Positions 17,422 to 25,583 of a stretch of 64,000 bases of DNA are shown piece after piece; position 1 is the stretch's first letter, and every line of letters begins with the position of its first letter. The stretch lies in contig NZ_JACVPY010000002.1 of the NCBI RefSeq assembly GCF_018881635.1, positions 1,567,795-1,631,794 on the forward strand, given 5' to 3'. This DNA is from Polynucleobacter sp. UB-Piko-W3. GTDB lineage: Bacteria > Pseudomonadota > Gammaproteobacteria > Burkholderiales > Burkholderiaceae. The notes under the pieces are model-generated. The model was not told the DNA's origin and did not search any database. It saw only the letters and a program-made list of their open reading frames with translations. A program made the position numbers and the translations under genes.

Positions 17422-20168
17422 TCTATTAGACTTGCCAGTTGGCGACGGGCATCTTCGATAGACTGGCCACGACGTTTTGCCAAATCTTCAAGCTGGTCAG
17501 TAGAAATTTTTCCAACATTGAAATAACGCGCATCTGGGTGAGCAAGATAAAAACCGCTCACACTAGAAGCGGGATTCATTGCCATCGACTCGGTCAAAGT
17601 CATGCCAATATCTTCAGAGCCGATTACTCTCAGTAGGTCTTCTTTGACTTCATGGGCTGGACAAGCAGGATAGCCAGGAGCAGGACGAATACCGCGATAC
17701 TGCTCGTCGATCATTTGATCATTTGTCAAAATCTCATCTGTAGCATAGCCCCACAAATCAGTCCTTACTCGGTGGTGCATGAGCTCAGCAAATGCTTCTG
17801 CTAATCGATCAGCCAAAGCCTTCAACATAATTGCGCTGTAGTCATCATGCTTTGCCTGAAACTCGGCAACTTTCTTTTCCACTCCATGGCCGGTTGTTAC
17901 TGCAAAACAACCAAGATAGTCAGCGACACCAGAATCTTTTGGAGCAACATAATCTGCTAAGCAACGATTTGGTCTGCGTGCACCATCAATGATTGGACGA
18001 TCAGCCTGTTGACGCAAGTTATGCCACACAAATAGGGGATGCTCACGCGCTTCATCGCTATATAAAACAATATCGTCACCCATCGTATTGGCAGGATAGA
18101 AGGCCACTACTGCATCAGCTTGTAACCACTGGCCCTTGATCAATTTATCCAGCAACACCTTAGCGTCTTCGAACACCTTCCGCGCCTCAACGCCTACGAC
18201 CTCATCATCTAAGATGGCTGGGAACTTGCCAGCAAGATCCCAGGTCTGAAAGAATGGTGTCCAATCAATATATTTAGCAATATCGCTTAGTGCAAAGTTT
18301 TTAAATACCCGGCGGCCAATAAATTTGGGCTTTTCTGGAGTATAAGAAGTCCAATCAATCAACTCACGATTTTTACGTGCCGCCTCTAAAGAAATGGTGG
18401 GTGCTGCTTTTTTATTAGCATGCTGCTCACGAATACGCACATAGTCATCGCGCAAGTCTTGAATAAATTTCTTAGCACTCTCATCGGATAGCAAACTAGA
18501 GGCAACAGATACTGAGCGAGATGCATCTGGCACATAAACCACTGGACCATCATAATGCGGAGCAATCTTGACAGCTGTATGCACACGCGAGGTTGTAGCG
18601 CCGCCAATCATTAATGGAATTTGACGCTCACGGAACCAATCATCACGCTGCATCTCTTGTGCAACATAAGTCATCTCTTCTAGTGAAGGCGTAATCAGGC
18701 CAGAGAGCCCAACAATATCGGCATTCTCTTCTTTGGCACGTTTCAGAATATCGGCACAAGGAACCATTACGCCCATATTGGCGACTTCAAAGTTATTGCA
18801 TTGCAAGACCACAGTCACAATATTTTTACCAATATCGTGCACATCGCCTTTTACAGTCGCCATCACTATCTTACCTTTGGCTTTAGCTTCACCACCACCA
18901 GCAATGTGTAGGCGCTTCTCTTCTTCAATATAGGGAATCAAAATTGCAACTGCTTGCTTCATCACGCGCGCACTCTTAACCACTTGAGGCAAAAACATTT
19001 TGCCCTCACCAAACAAATCGCCGACGACATTCATGCCATCCATCAGTGGACCCTCAATCACTTCGATTGGTCTACCACCACCGCCCATAATTTCAGCGCG
19101 CAACTCTTCTGTATCTTCTTCAATAAAAGTAGTAATGCCATGAACTAGGGCATGCGTTAGACGTCCACGCACCGGGTCTTCACGCCAAACCAAGTTTTCA
19201 ACTTGTTTAGCGCCACCACCTTTAAATTGATCGGCAATATCTAATAAGCGCTCTGTTGGGGTTTTGCCGTCTTTTTCTTTAAAACGATTGAGTACAACAT
19301 CCTCTACCCGCTCACGTAGCTCTGAGTCTAGATCTGCATACACTCCAAGCTGACCGGCATTGACAATGCCCATATCCATGCCCGCTTGAATCGCGTGATA
19401 TAAAAATACGGTGTGAATCGCTTCACGAACACGATCATTACCGCGGAAAGAGAAGCTCACATTAGAGACGCCACCACTAACCTTGGCTCCAGGGAGATTT
19501 TCTTTTATCCAGCGAGTGGCATCAATAAAGTCCACCGCATAGTTGTCATGCTCTTCAATACCAGTAGCAATCGCAAAAATATTAGGATCAAAAATAATGT
19601 CTTCCGCCGGAAAGCCGATTTCATTAACTAAAATTTCATAACAACGCTGACAGATTTCTGTTTTACGCTTGAATGTATCTGCTTGACCAACTTCATCAAA
19701 AGCCATTACTACAGAGGCAGCACCATAACGACGAATTAAACGCGCTTGCTTTTTAAAGGGCTCTTCGCCTTCTTTCAAGGAGATAGAATTCACAATGGGC
19801 TTGCCTTGAATACACTTCAAGCCTGCCTCAATCACGCTCCATTTAGAGGAGTCGATCATGATTGGAACCCTCGCAATATCAGGCTCAGAAGCGATCAGGT
19901 TCAAGAAGCGGGTCATCGCCGCCTCAGAATCAAGCATCGCTTCATCCATATTGATGTCAATGACTTGTGCGCCATTCTCAACCTGCTGACGAGCAACTAC
20001 AAGCGCCTCATCAAATTGATTATTGAGGATCATGCGGGAAAATGCTTTGGATCCCGTGACGTTAGTTCGCTCACCAATATTCACAAAACCAATATCTGCA
20101 GTGACATTAAACGGCTCTAGACCAGAGAGCTTCATTGCTGGCATCACTTTTTTATCTAGCTTACTCAT
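17418..20168 (-). CDS. metH: Cobalamin-dependent methionine synthase, folate/B12/reactivation part
   Basis: Large fragment (916 residues) of a split methionine synthase. Domains in order: methyltetrahydrofolate-binding (about 20-290), four-helix cap (about 335-420), cobalamin Rossmann domain (about 435-570) with DxHxxG (442-447) and cobalt ligand His444, and the SAM-dependent reactivation domain (from about 590) with [10 protein letters not shown]. It lacks the homocysteine-binding domain, which is encoded by the preceding gene with a 4-nt ATGA overlap. Such a split metH is known in Burkholderiaceae; the two proteins should act together. Confidence 0.97.
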   Translation of the reverse strand: MSKLDKKVMPAMKLSGLEPFNVTADIGFVNIGERTNVTGSKAFSRMILNNQFDEALVVARQQVENGAQVIDINMDEAMLDSEAAMTRFLNLIASEPDIARVPIMIDSSKWSVIEAGLKCIQGKPIVNSISLKEGEEPFKKQARLIRRYGAASVVMAFDEVGQADTFKRKTEICQRCYEILVNEIGFPAEDIIFDPNIFAIATGIEEHDNYAVDFIDATRWIKENLPGAKVSGGVSNVSFSFRGNDRVREAIHTVFLYHAIQAGMDMGIVNAGQLGVYADLDSELRERVEDVVLNRFKEKDGKTPTERLLDIADQFKGGGAKQVENLVWREDPVRGRLTHALVHGITTFIEEDTEELRAEIMGGGGRPIEVIEGPLMDGMNVVGDLFGEGKMFLPQVVKSARVMKQAVAILIPYIEEEKRLHIAGGGEAKAKGKIVMATVKGDVHDIGKNIVTVVLQCNNFEVANMGVMVPCADILKRAKEENADIVGLSGLITPSLEEMTYVAQEMQRDDWFRERQIPLMIGGATTSRVHTAVKIAPHYDGPVVYVPDASRSVSVASSLLSDESAKKFIQDLRDDYVRIREQHANKKAAPTISLEAARKNRELIDWTSYTPEKPKFIGRRVFKNFALSDIAKYIDWTPFFQTWDLAGKFPAILDDEVVGVEARKVFEDAKVLLDKLIKGQWLQADAVVAFYPANTMGDDIVLYSDEAREHPLFVWHNLRQQADRPIIDGARRPNRCLADYVAPKDSGVADYLGCFAVTTGHGVEKKVAEFQAKHDDYSAIMLKALADRLAEAFAELMHHRVRTDLWGYATDEILTNDQMIDEQYRGIRPAPGYPACPAHEVKEDLLRVIGSEDIGMTLTESMAMNPASSVSGFYLAHPDARYFNVGKISTDQLEDLAKRRGQSIEDARRQLASLID

Positions 20169-21229
20169 GCTGCTGCCTCAGCACTTTCTTTGTAAAAAGC
20201 ACGCGGCTTGCGCTTCGCAACCGCATTAGCAATAGCACGAATATGATCAGGCGTAGTGCCACAGCAACCACCTACCAAGTTCACCAAGCCATCTTTAGCA
20301 AAACCATCAACTAAGCTTGAAGTAATGTCAGGTGTTTCATCAAAGCCAGTATCACTCATAGGGTTTGGCAAGCCAGCATTTGGATAGCAAGAAACTGCTG
20401 CATCACAGATCCGTGCCAACTCTGCAATATAAGGGCGCATCAAGGCAGCACCTAAGGCACAGTTCAGGCCAAATGTCAGTGGCTTGATATGGCGCAAGCT
20501 ATTCCAAAATGCCTCAACGGTTTGACCTGACAAAATTCGCCCAGAGGCATCGGTCACCGTCCCTGAAATCATCACCGGCAAACGCTCGCCAGTCTCTTCA
20601 AAGAATTCATCTAATGCAAATAGCGCAGCCTTGGCATTGAGTGTGTCAAAAATGGTTTCAACCAAAAACAAATCTACACCGCCAACAAACAAACCTTCAA
20701 TCTGCTCACGATAAGAGGCCCGTAAAGCATCAAAGGAGATATTGCGCGCTCCTGGATCATTCACATCCGGAGAAATACTTGCTGTCTTTGGTGTCGGACC
20801 AATTGCGCCAGCGGCAAAACGGGGTTTATCAGGTGTGCTGTATTTTTCACAGGCTGCACGTGCAAGCTTTGCAGACACTTCATTCATCTCACGCGCCAAG
20901 CCAGCCATTTTGTAGTCCTCTTGAGCAACTGAGGTTGCACCAAAAGTATTGGTTTCAATGATGTCTGCGCCTGCATCCAGATACTGCTCATGTATCTTGC
21001 TAATGATTTGCGGTTGAGTCAAAACCAAGAGCTCGTTATTGCCCTTGATATCTCCGGGATGCTCAGCAAAGCGGGTATTGCCAGGCAAACCACGGTAGTC
21101 AGCCTCAGTCAATTTGTACTGCTGGATCATGGTGCCCATTGCCCCATCCAAAATCAGGATGCGCTGCTTCAGCAGCTCGGGAAGGGCCTGACCACGGGTG
21201 TAAGGCTGTGAAAGACCATTAGATTGCAT
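20165..21229 (-). CDS. metH: Methionine synthase homocysteine-binding part
   Basis: Homocysteine S-methyltransferase domain of the split MetH, 354 residues. It has [12 protein letters not shown] (25-36) and the three zinc ligands Cys257 in GLNCALGA plus Cys322 and Cys323 in GGCCGTTP. Alone it has no methyl donor site; the folate and B12 domains are in the next gene, overlapping by 4 nt. No cobalamin riboswitch is visible in the 74-nt leader. Confidence 0.96.
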   Translation of the reverse strand: MQSNGLSQPYTRGQALPELLKQRILILDGAMGTMIQQYKLTEADYRGLPGNTRFAEHPGDIKGNNELLVLTQPQIISKIHEQYLDAGADIIETNTFGATSVAQEDYKMAGLAREMNEVSAKLARAACEKYSTPDKPRFAAGAIGPTPKTASISPDVNDPGARNISFDALRASYREQIEGLFVGGVDLFLVETIFDTLNAKAALFALDEFFEETGERLPVMISGTVTDASGRILSGQTVEAFWNSLRHIKPLTFGLNCALGAALMRPYIAELARICDAAVSCYPNAGLPNPMSDTGFDETPDITSSLVDGFAKDGLVNLVGGCCGTTPDHIRAIANAVAKRKPRAFYKESAEAAA

Positions 21230-21303
21230 TAATTAACCGGGATAAATCTCTAGAATCCCTTATTCTATTGGAAAAGCCACTTTTCATTTAACTCGGAGTA
21301 GGT

Positions 21304-21759
21304 ATGTTTGGAACAATTCCAGAATTTAATCAAAGCCTTGAAATGTTTAAAACCATGTGGGGACAAGGTGCGACTGGTCAAGCTGGCCAATTTCCGTTCA
21401 CTAGAGATGCCTCTAAGGCTGCTGGTGGGTTTGCCTCGGCTTTTCCAGGCCTAGACGTTGACGAACTAGAAAAGCGCATCAAAGACCTCAAAAGCGTTGA
21501 AAACTGGCTAAATCTGAACCTCAATATCCTCAAATCCACCATTCAAGGGCTGGAAGTACAACACGCCACGATGATGGCTCTGAAATCATTTGGTGATGCG
21601 GTATCTGCAGCAAGCGCCGCAGGAGCTGCGCCAAAAGAAGAGTCGAGCACTAAAGCAAGTAGCGTTAAGGCTAAACCACGGAAAACCGCAACACCCCGTC
21701 GTCGCAAAGCTGGCGATGCAACTTTCCTCGACGAAGTAGGTAATTCAGATGGGCAATAG
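21304..21759 (+). CDS. phaM: PhaM-type polyhydroxyalkanoate granule protein
   Basis: 151-residue protein with the PhaM opening FGTIPEFNQSLEMFKTMWG, an amphipathic middle (KSVENWLNLNLNILKSTI) and a Lys/Arg/Pro-rich C-terminal tail (about 117-140, AKPRKTATPRRRK). In Cupriavidus necator PhaM activates PHB synthase and ties granules to the nucleoid through such a DNA-binding tail. GGAG precedes the ATG. The last 89 nt overlap the opposite-strand MBL gene. No other PHA gene is in the window. Confidence 0.85.
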   Translation: MFGTIPEFNQSLEMFKTMWGQGATGQAGQFPFTRDASKAAGGFASAFPGLDVDELEKRIKDLKSVENWLNLNLNILKSTIQGLEVQHATMMALKSFGDAVSAASAAGAAPKEESSTKASSVKAKPRKTATPRRRKAGDATFLDEVGNSDGQ

Positions 21760-22756
21760 CCTCACCCATAGCAAAAGTTAGCTGATGAATATCTAATTCA
21801 CGCTTAAATAAAACCGGCACGATCTCCCTAGCATGTGCCGGTTTTTTACATGCGCCGAGCGTGTCAGCCAAACGATCATCATGATGAGCCTTCAGTTGTG
21901 CAATACGTAGCTTCATGCCAGTAAATGGTTTGCCATGCGAGGGCAATACCAAGGTGTCGTCAGGCAAAGGCAAGTAGTCATCCAACGAAGCTAAATAAAG
22001 GCCCAATGGGTCGGCATCTGGATCGGCGTCGAACACACTGACATTTGTTGAGATGCGCGGCAAAAGCATGTCCCCAGAAATTAAGATTCCCAGGTCTTTA
22101 CAAAAAAGCGATGCATGTTCAGGCGCATGTCCATACCCCATGATGATCTGCCATCGATTCCCACCAATCAAAATATTTTCACCATTCATGATGCGGCGAT
22201 ACTGGCGAGGTACACCTGGAACCATATTGCTATAGTAATTAGAGCGCCCCCGAATTTTTTCTAAATCTTCTGGTGCAGTCAAACCATGCTTCTGAAAATG
22301 ATCAGCAGATCCCCCGCCGCCGGCACGAACTCCAATTGCAGCACCACCTTCTTTGCAACTTAACCATTGAGCAGTTAAATAATCGGTCATCGACATCCAC
22401 AAAGGCGCATGCCATTTATCACACAACCATTGAGATAAACCCACATGATCTGGGTGCATATGCGTTACCAAAATCCTAAGAACAGGTAAGCCCTCTAGCT
22501 GGGTAGCAAAAATCTTCTCCCACGAAGCCCTAGTCTCATCATTCGAAATGCCACAGTCCACAATCGTCCATCCTGAGATACCATCAATTTGATCACGTAA
22601 AAGCCAGAGATTAATATGATCTAAAGCAAATGGCAGCTTCATTCTGAGCCAGAGAACACCTGGTGCAATCTCAATAGTGCTGCCAAGCTCAGGAAGTGCT
22701 TCTCCTAATGGATAATGAATAGCGCTTTCCGCTTTTGCCTGATGTTGAGTGCTCAT
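21671..22756 (-). CDS. MBL-fold metallo-hydrolase
   Basis: Metallo-beta-lactamase fold enzyme of 361 residues. Metal site: His99-x-His101-x-Asp103-His104 (THMHPDH), a further His in GYGHAPEH, an Asp in ISGDMLLP and a His in LPSHGKPF, so a dinuclear zinc centre is complete. The extended C-terminal helical domain ends in LAHLNYLLRRGKL, typical of this glyoxalase-II-like group. The substrate is unknown. Its last 89 nt lie antisense to the 3' end of phaM, and both reading frames look conserved there. Confidence 0.87.
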   Translation of the reverse strand: MSTQHQAKAESAIHYPLGEALPELGSTIEIAPGVLWLRMKLPFALDHINLWLLRDQIDGISGWTIVDCGISNDETRASWEKIFATQLEGLPVLRILVTHMHPDHVGLSQWLCDKWHAPLWMSMTDYLTAQWLSCKEGGAAIGVRAGGGGSADHFQKHGLTAPEDLEKIRGRSNYYSNMVPGVPRQYRRIMNGENILIGGNRWQIIMGYGHAPEHASLFCKDLGILISGDMLLPRISTNVSVFDADPDADPLGLYLASLDDYLPLPDDTLVLPSHGKPFTGMKLRIAQLKAHHDDRLADTLGACKKPAHAREIVPVLFKRELDIHQLTFAMGEAIAHLNYLLRRGKLHRQLCDDGVLRFSVV

Positions 22757-22799
22757 GGTGTGAATTTTTCTTTTAAATTTCTATAGTTTTAGGTTTATT

Positions 22800-22976
22800 T
22801 TGACAACTATCCCATCACCTTGCATCAATTGGTGCGATATCAATCCCGAGAATGGTTTCTGTCACGGCTGCTATCGCACACTTGCTGAAATTGCAGATTG
22901 GTCTGATCTTTCTAATCCTGAAAAACTAGAAGTTTGGTCAAAACTAAAAGCGCGCAAACCCCAAGGTGCAGAATAA
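22800..22976 (+). CDS. DUF1289 family small cysteine-rich protein (TTG start)
   Basis: A 58-codon frame I translated directly from the sequence. It begins at a TTG with AGG 6 nt upstream; there is no ATG in the frame between the upstream stop (22761) and the motif. It carries the DUF1289 signature PSPCINWC, then GFCHGCYRTLAEIADW: four cysteines spaced as a probable metal-binding knuckle, plus the conserved RTxxEixxW. Function is unknown. It diverges from the MBL gene and ends 15 nt before the convergent reductase gene. Confidence 0.85.
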   Translation: MTTIPSPCINWCDINPENGFCHGCYRTLAEIADWSDLSNPEKLEVWSKLKARKPQGAE

Positions 22977-22991
22977 ATTCTCATCTCTCGT

Positions 22992-23975
22992 TTACTTGTT
23001 TACATCAACAATTAAACGGCCGCGTACATTACCAGCCATCAGCTCTTGCGCATAATTCAAAGACTCTTCTAAAGTAATCTCGTGAGAAATTTCATCTAAA
23101 GTTTTGAGATCAAGTAATTGACTCAATTGCTCATAGGCAGCAATCCGTTTTGCACGTGGCACAGTAACGCTATTAATGCCATATAAAGTCACGCCACGTA
23201 AAATAAATGGTGCGACACTAGATGGGAAGTCCATGCCCTGTGCAAGCCCACAGGCAGCTACTGCGCCATCACTCTTAGTTTGTGCACACGCATTGGCTAA
23301 GGTATGACTACCAACGCTATCGACCACTGCAGCCCAACGCTCTTTTGCTAAAGGTTTACCTGGAACAGATAAGGTGGCACGATCAATTACTTCAGCAGCA
23401 CCTAGTTTTTTTAAATAATCTGCTTCAGCCATTCGGCCAGTACTTGCAACAACAGTAAAGCCTAGCTTACTCAGCAGGGTGATGGCAAAACTGCCGACAC
23501 CACCTGCGGCACCAGTCACCAAGACCTCACCATCACTTGGCTTGAGGCCATGCTTTTGCAAAGCCATGACGCAGAGCATGGCTGTATAGCCGGCCGTACC
23601 AATTGCCAAAGCTTGCTTAGCTGTAAATCCCTTAGGCAGTGGAATTAACCAATCTGCCTTTACTCTGGCCTGCTGAGCTAACCCACCCCAATGGCCTTCG
23701 CCGACTCCCCAGCCGTTTAATAACACCATATCGCCCGCTTTGAAATCTGGGCTACTACTTTCAATCACTTCGCCAGCAAAATCGATCCCAGGAACCATTG
23801 GAAAGCTTCTCACCACAGGGCCTTTGCCAGTAATCGCTAAGCCATCCTTGTAGTTGAGGGTGGAGTAAAGAACCTTAACCCGAACCTCTCCTGCTGGTAA
23901 GCTAGCCTCATCAGCCTGCCCCAACTCAGCGCGATAGCCCTGATCATCCTTATTTACCAATATTGCTCTAAACAT
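22992..23975 (-). CDS. acuI: YhdH/AcuI-type NADPH oxidoreductase (acrylyl-CoA reductase family)
   Basis: Zinc-free medium-chain dehydrogenase/reductase, 327 residues. It has the YSTLNYKDGLAITGKGP segment (40-56), VPGIDFAGEV, and the nucleotide-binding VTGAAGGVGS motif. This pattern fits the YhdH/AcuI group, which reduces acrylyl-CoA to propionyl-CoA and protects against the toxic intermediate. Assignment to AcuI rather than a general quinone reductase rests on overall family resemblance. It stands alone, with a divergent lipoprotein gene upstream. Confidence 0.85.
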   Translation of the reverse strand: MFRAILVNKDDQGYRAELGQADEASLPAGEVRVKVLYSTLNYKDGLAITGKGPVVRSFPMVPGIDFAGEVIESSSPDFKAGDMVLLNGWGVGEGHWGGLAQQARVKADWLIPLPKGFTAKQALAIGTAGYTAMLCVMALQKHGLKPSDGEVLVTGAAGGVGSFAITLLSKLGFTVVASTGRMAEADYLKKLGAAEVIDRATLSVPGKPLAKERWAAVVDSVGSHTLANACAQTKSDGAVAACGLAQGMDFPSSVAPFILRGVTLYGINSVTVPRAKRIAAYEQLSQLLDLKTLDEISHEITLEESLNYAQELMAGNVRGRLIVDVNK

Positions 23976-24062
23976 GTCTCTTCCTTTTATAAAGGGGCAT
24001 TTTCCCGCAACAAATGCTTAATAGGTTTATCCTAACGAGCATTGCTCATTATGGAGGCTTCC

Positions 24063-24359
24063 ATGAAAAAAATTCTACTATTAACCGCGATTTCTGGCTT
24101 GATGCTGACTGGGTGCTATTCGACCCAAATCAATATGTCTATGGGTAATATGCGCTTAATTACTTCCAGCGCTGATCCACAAGATGTCATGGACTTTGCC
24201 ACTAAGACCTGCAGAAACGATTTCTATGAAGGTGCTAGCTTCTTATCAAAAGCAGGTAAGGAATATCGCTTTAAATGCGTGAAGGTCGAAGAAAATGAAG
24301 TATTAATTCCTATTCCAGGGACAACGATCACTCCTGTAACTAAAGCACAAGCAAAGTAA
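24063..24359 (+). CDS. Small lipoprotein, unknown function
   Basis: 98-residue protein from the ATG at 24063, which has a perfect GGAGG 5 nt upstream; an earlier in-frame ATG at 24042 lacks this and would spoil the signal peptide. The lipobox LTGC puts the lipidated Cys at residue 18. The mature part is about 80 residues, with two further cysteines (in KTCRND and FKCVKV) that could form a disulfide. No family is recognised. It is followed after 10 nt by the flavin reductase gene. Confidence 0.78.
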   Translation: MKKILLLTAISGLMLTGCYSTQINMSMGNMRLITSSADPQDVMDFATKTCRNDFYEGASFLSKAGKEYRFKCVKVEENEVLIPIPGTTITPVTKAQAK

Positions 24360-24369
24360 GCATAGTTTG

Positions 24370-24870
24370 ATGGCCCCATTTACCTCACAAGAATTACGTA
24401 AAGGATTCGCATCATTTGCAACCGGCGTCACGGTAATCACCTGTCTAGATGAAAACGATAGTCATCACGGCGTCACTATTAGCTCATTTAATACAGTGTC
24501 TCTCGAGCCGCCACTGATTCTGTGGAATCTTAAAAAGCAGTCTCGTTTAATGCCTTGGGTAGAAGTAGGCAAGCAACATCTCATCCATGTACTAGAACGT
24601 TCTCAAGAAAATTTGGCGATGCACTTTGCCACTGTTAAACATGATCAATTTATTGGGATTGAGCACCAGCTTACTCAAAGCGGTTTAACCCAAATTGAGC
24701 ACTGCATTGCTTACTATGAGTGCGAGACTGTGTCTGTATATGACGGCGGAGACCACAACATAATTCTTGCTAAAGTCGTTAGCTTAAAGAATTATCCAGA
24801 AAAAGAGCCTCTCATTTTTGCTCGCAGCAAATTTGTTGGCCTTGATTTTGCAGAAGTTAAAACTGCTTAA
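24370..24870 (+). CDS. Flavin reductase family protein
   Basis: Flavin reductase-like FMN-binding split barrel, 166 residues from the ATG at 24370. Family features are the opening LRKGFASFATGVTVITC, TISSFNTVSLEPPLILWNL (substrate/FMN strand-loop), and the C-terminal GGDHNIILAKVV segment with the conserved GDH. Such proteins reduce free FMN/FAD with NAD(P)H, often for two-component monooxygenases. No oxygenase partner is adjacent, so the acceptor is unknown. It is in line with the lipoprotein and GST genes. Confidence 0.87.
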   Translation: MAPFTSQELRKGFASFATGVTVITCLDENDSHHGVTISSFNTVSLEPPLILWNLKKQSRLMPWVEVGKQHLIHVLERSQENLAMHFATVKHDQFIGIEHQLTQSGLTQIEHCIAYYECETVSVYDGGDHNIILAKVVSLKNYPEKEPLIFARSKFVGLDFAEVKTA

Positions 24871-24891
24871 ATAGCCTTTCAAGGAAATACT

Positions 24892-25557
24892 ATGATGCGT
24901 TTATGGGGTCGTAAAAGTTCTATCAATGTTCAAAAAGTATTGTGGTGCCTTGCTGAATTAGGACTGAAAGAAGGTAAAGACTTTGAGCGGATTGACGCAG
25001 GGATGCAATTTGGCATAGTTCGCTCACCAGAATTCCTAAAACTAAACCCGAATGGCTTGGTGCCTACCCTAGAAGACGGCGATCTTGTGCTCTGGGAATC
25101 TAACACCATCATGCGTTACTTGGCTACACAGTACGATAAAAACAAACGTTTCCCATCGGGTATTGCCCCTCAGTTCAACTCTGAAAAGTGGATGGATTGG
25201 CAAGTGGGCACTCTTTGGCCAGCTCTTCGCCCCACCTTTATTGGCCTTACTAGAGTTCCAGAGGCTGAACAAGATCATGCTGGTATTCAAAAAGCATACC
25301 AAGATACAAACCAATTATTTGACTCACTTAATCAAACGCTAGAGTCTCAAGCATTTTGCTCAGGAGAGCAATTTCATATTGGCGATATTGTCCTGGCCTT
25401 GTGTGTCCATCGTTGGATTTTGCTAAACGAGACTTTCCCGAAACAAACTGGTGAACGGACTAATCTCAAAAATATTAATCGCTGGCTAAAACAACTTGAG
25501 ACAGAAACTCACTTTCAAGAATTTGCGGAGAAAGAACTCAATATCATTAATAAGTGA
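24892..25557 (+). CDS. Glutathione S-transferase family protein
   Basis: 221-residue GST. The N-terminal thioredoxin-like domain has LWGRKSSINVQKVLWCLAEL, with the Ser-Ser-x-Asn segment at the expected catalytic spot, then NPNGLVPTLEDGD and ESNTIMRYLA (the Glu-Ser that binds the glutathione gamma-glutamate). The C-terminal helical domain contains GEQFHIGDIVLALCVHRW. AAGGA precedes the tandem ATGs. The substrate is unknown. A perfect hairpin spans its stop codon. Confidence 0.9.
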   Translation: MMRLWGRKSSINVQKVLWCLAELGLKEGKDFERIDAGMQFGIVRSPEFLKLNPNGLVPTLEDGDLVLWESNTIMRYLATQYDKNKRFPSGIAPQFNSEKWMDWQVGTLWPALRPTFIGLTRVPEAEQDHAGIQKAYQDTNQLFDSLNQTLESQAFCSGEQFHIGDIVLALCVHRWILLNETFPKQTGERTNLKNINRWLKQLETETHFQEFAEKELNIINK

Positions 25558-25566
25558 TATTGAGTT
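25535..25566. terminator. Hairpin terminator spanning the GST stop codon
   Basis: A perfect 12-bp inverted repeat (AACTCAATATCA / TGATATTGAGTT) with an 8-nt loop starts inside the GST coding end and includes its TGA. A CTTTTTG run follows 9 nt downstream on the plus strand. On the minus strand it lies just past the end of the RND gene, so it may serve both convergent transcripts. The stem is AT-rich, so strength is uncertain. Confidence 0.6.
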
Positions 25567-25583
25567 GTAATCGATCCTTTTTG

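Noticed and set aside
19746..20120. 124-codon rightward open frame inside metH
   Set aside because: It lies within conserved methionine synthase coding sequence and has no ribosome site or recognisable motif.
21230..21303. Cobalamin riboswitch before the split metH
   Set aside because: The leader is only 74 nt and lacks the B12-box pattern; too short for the aptamer.
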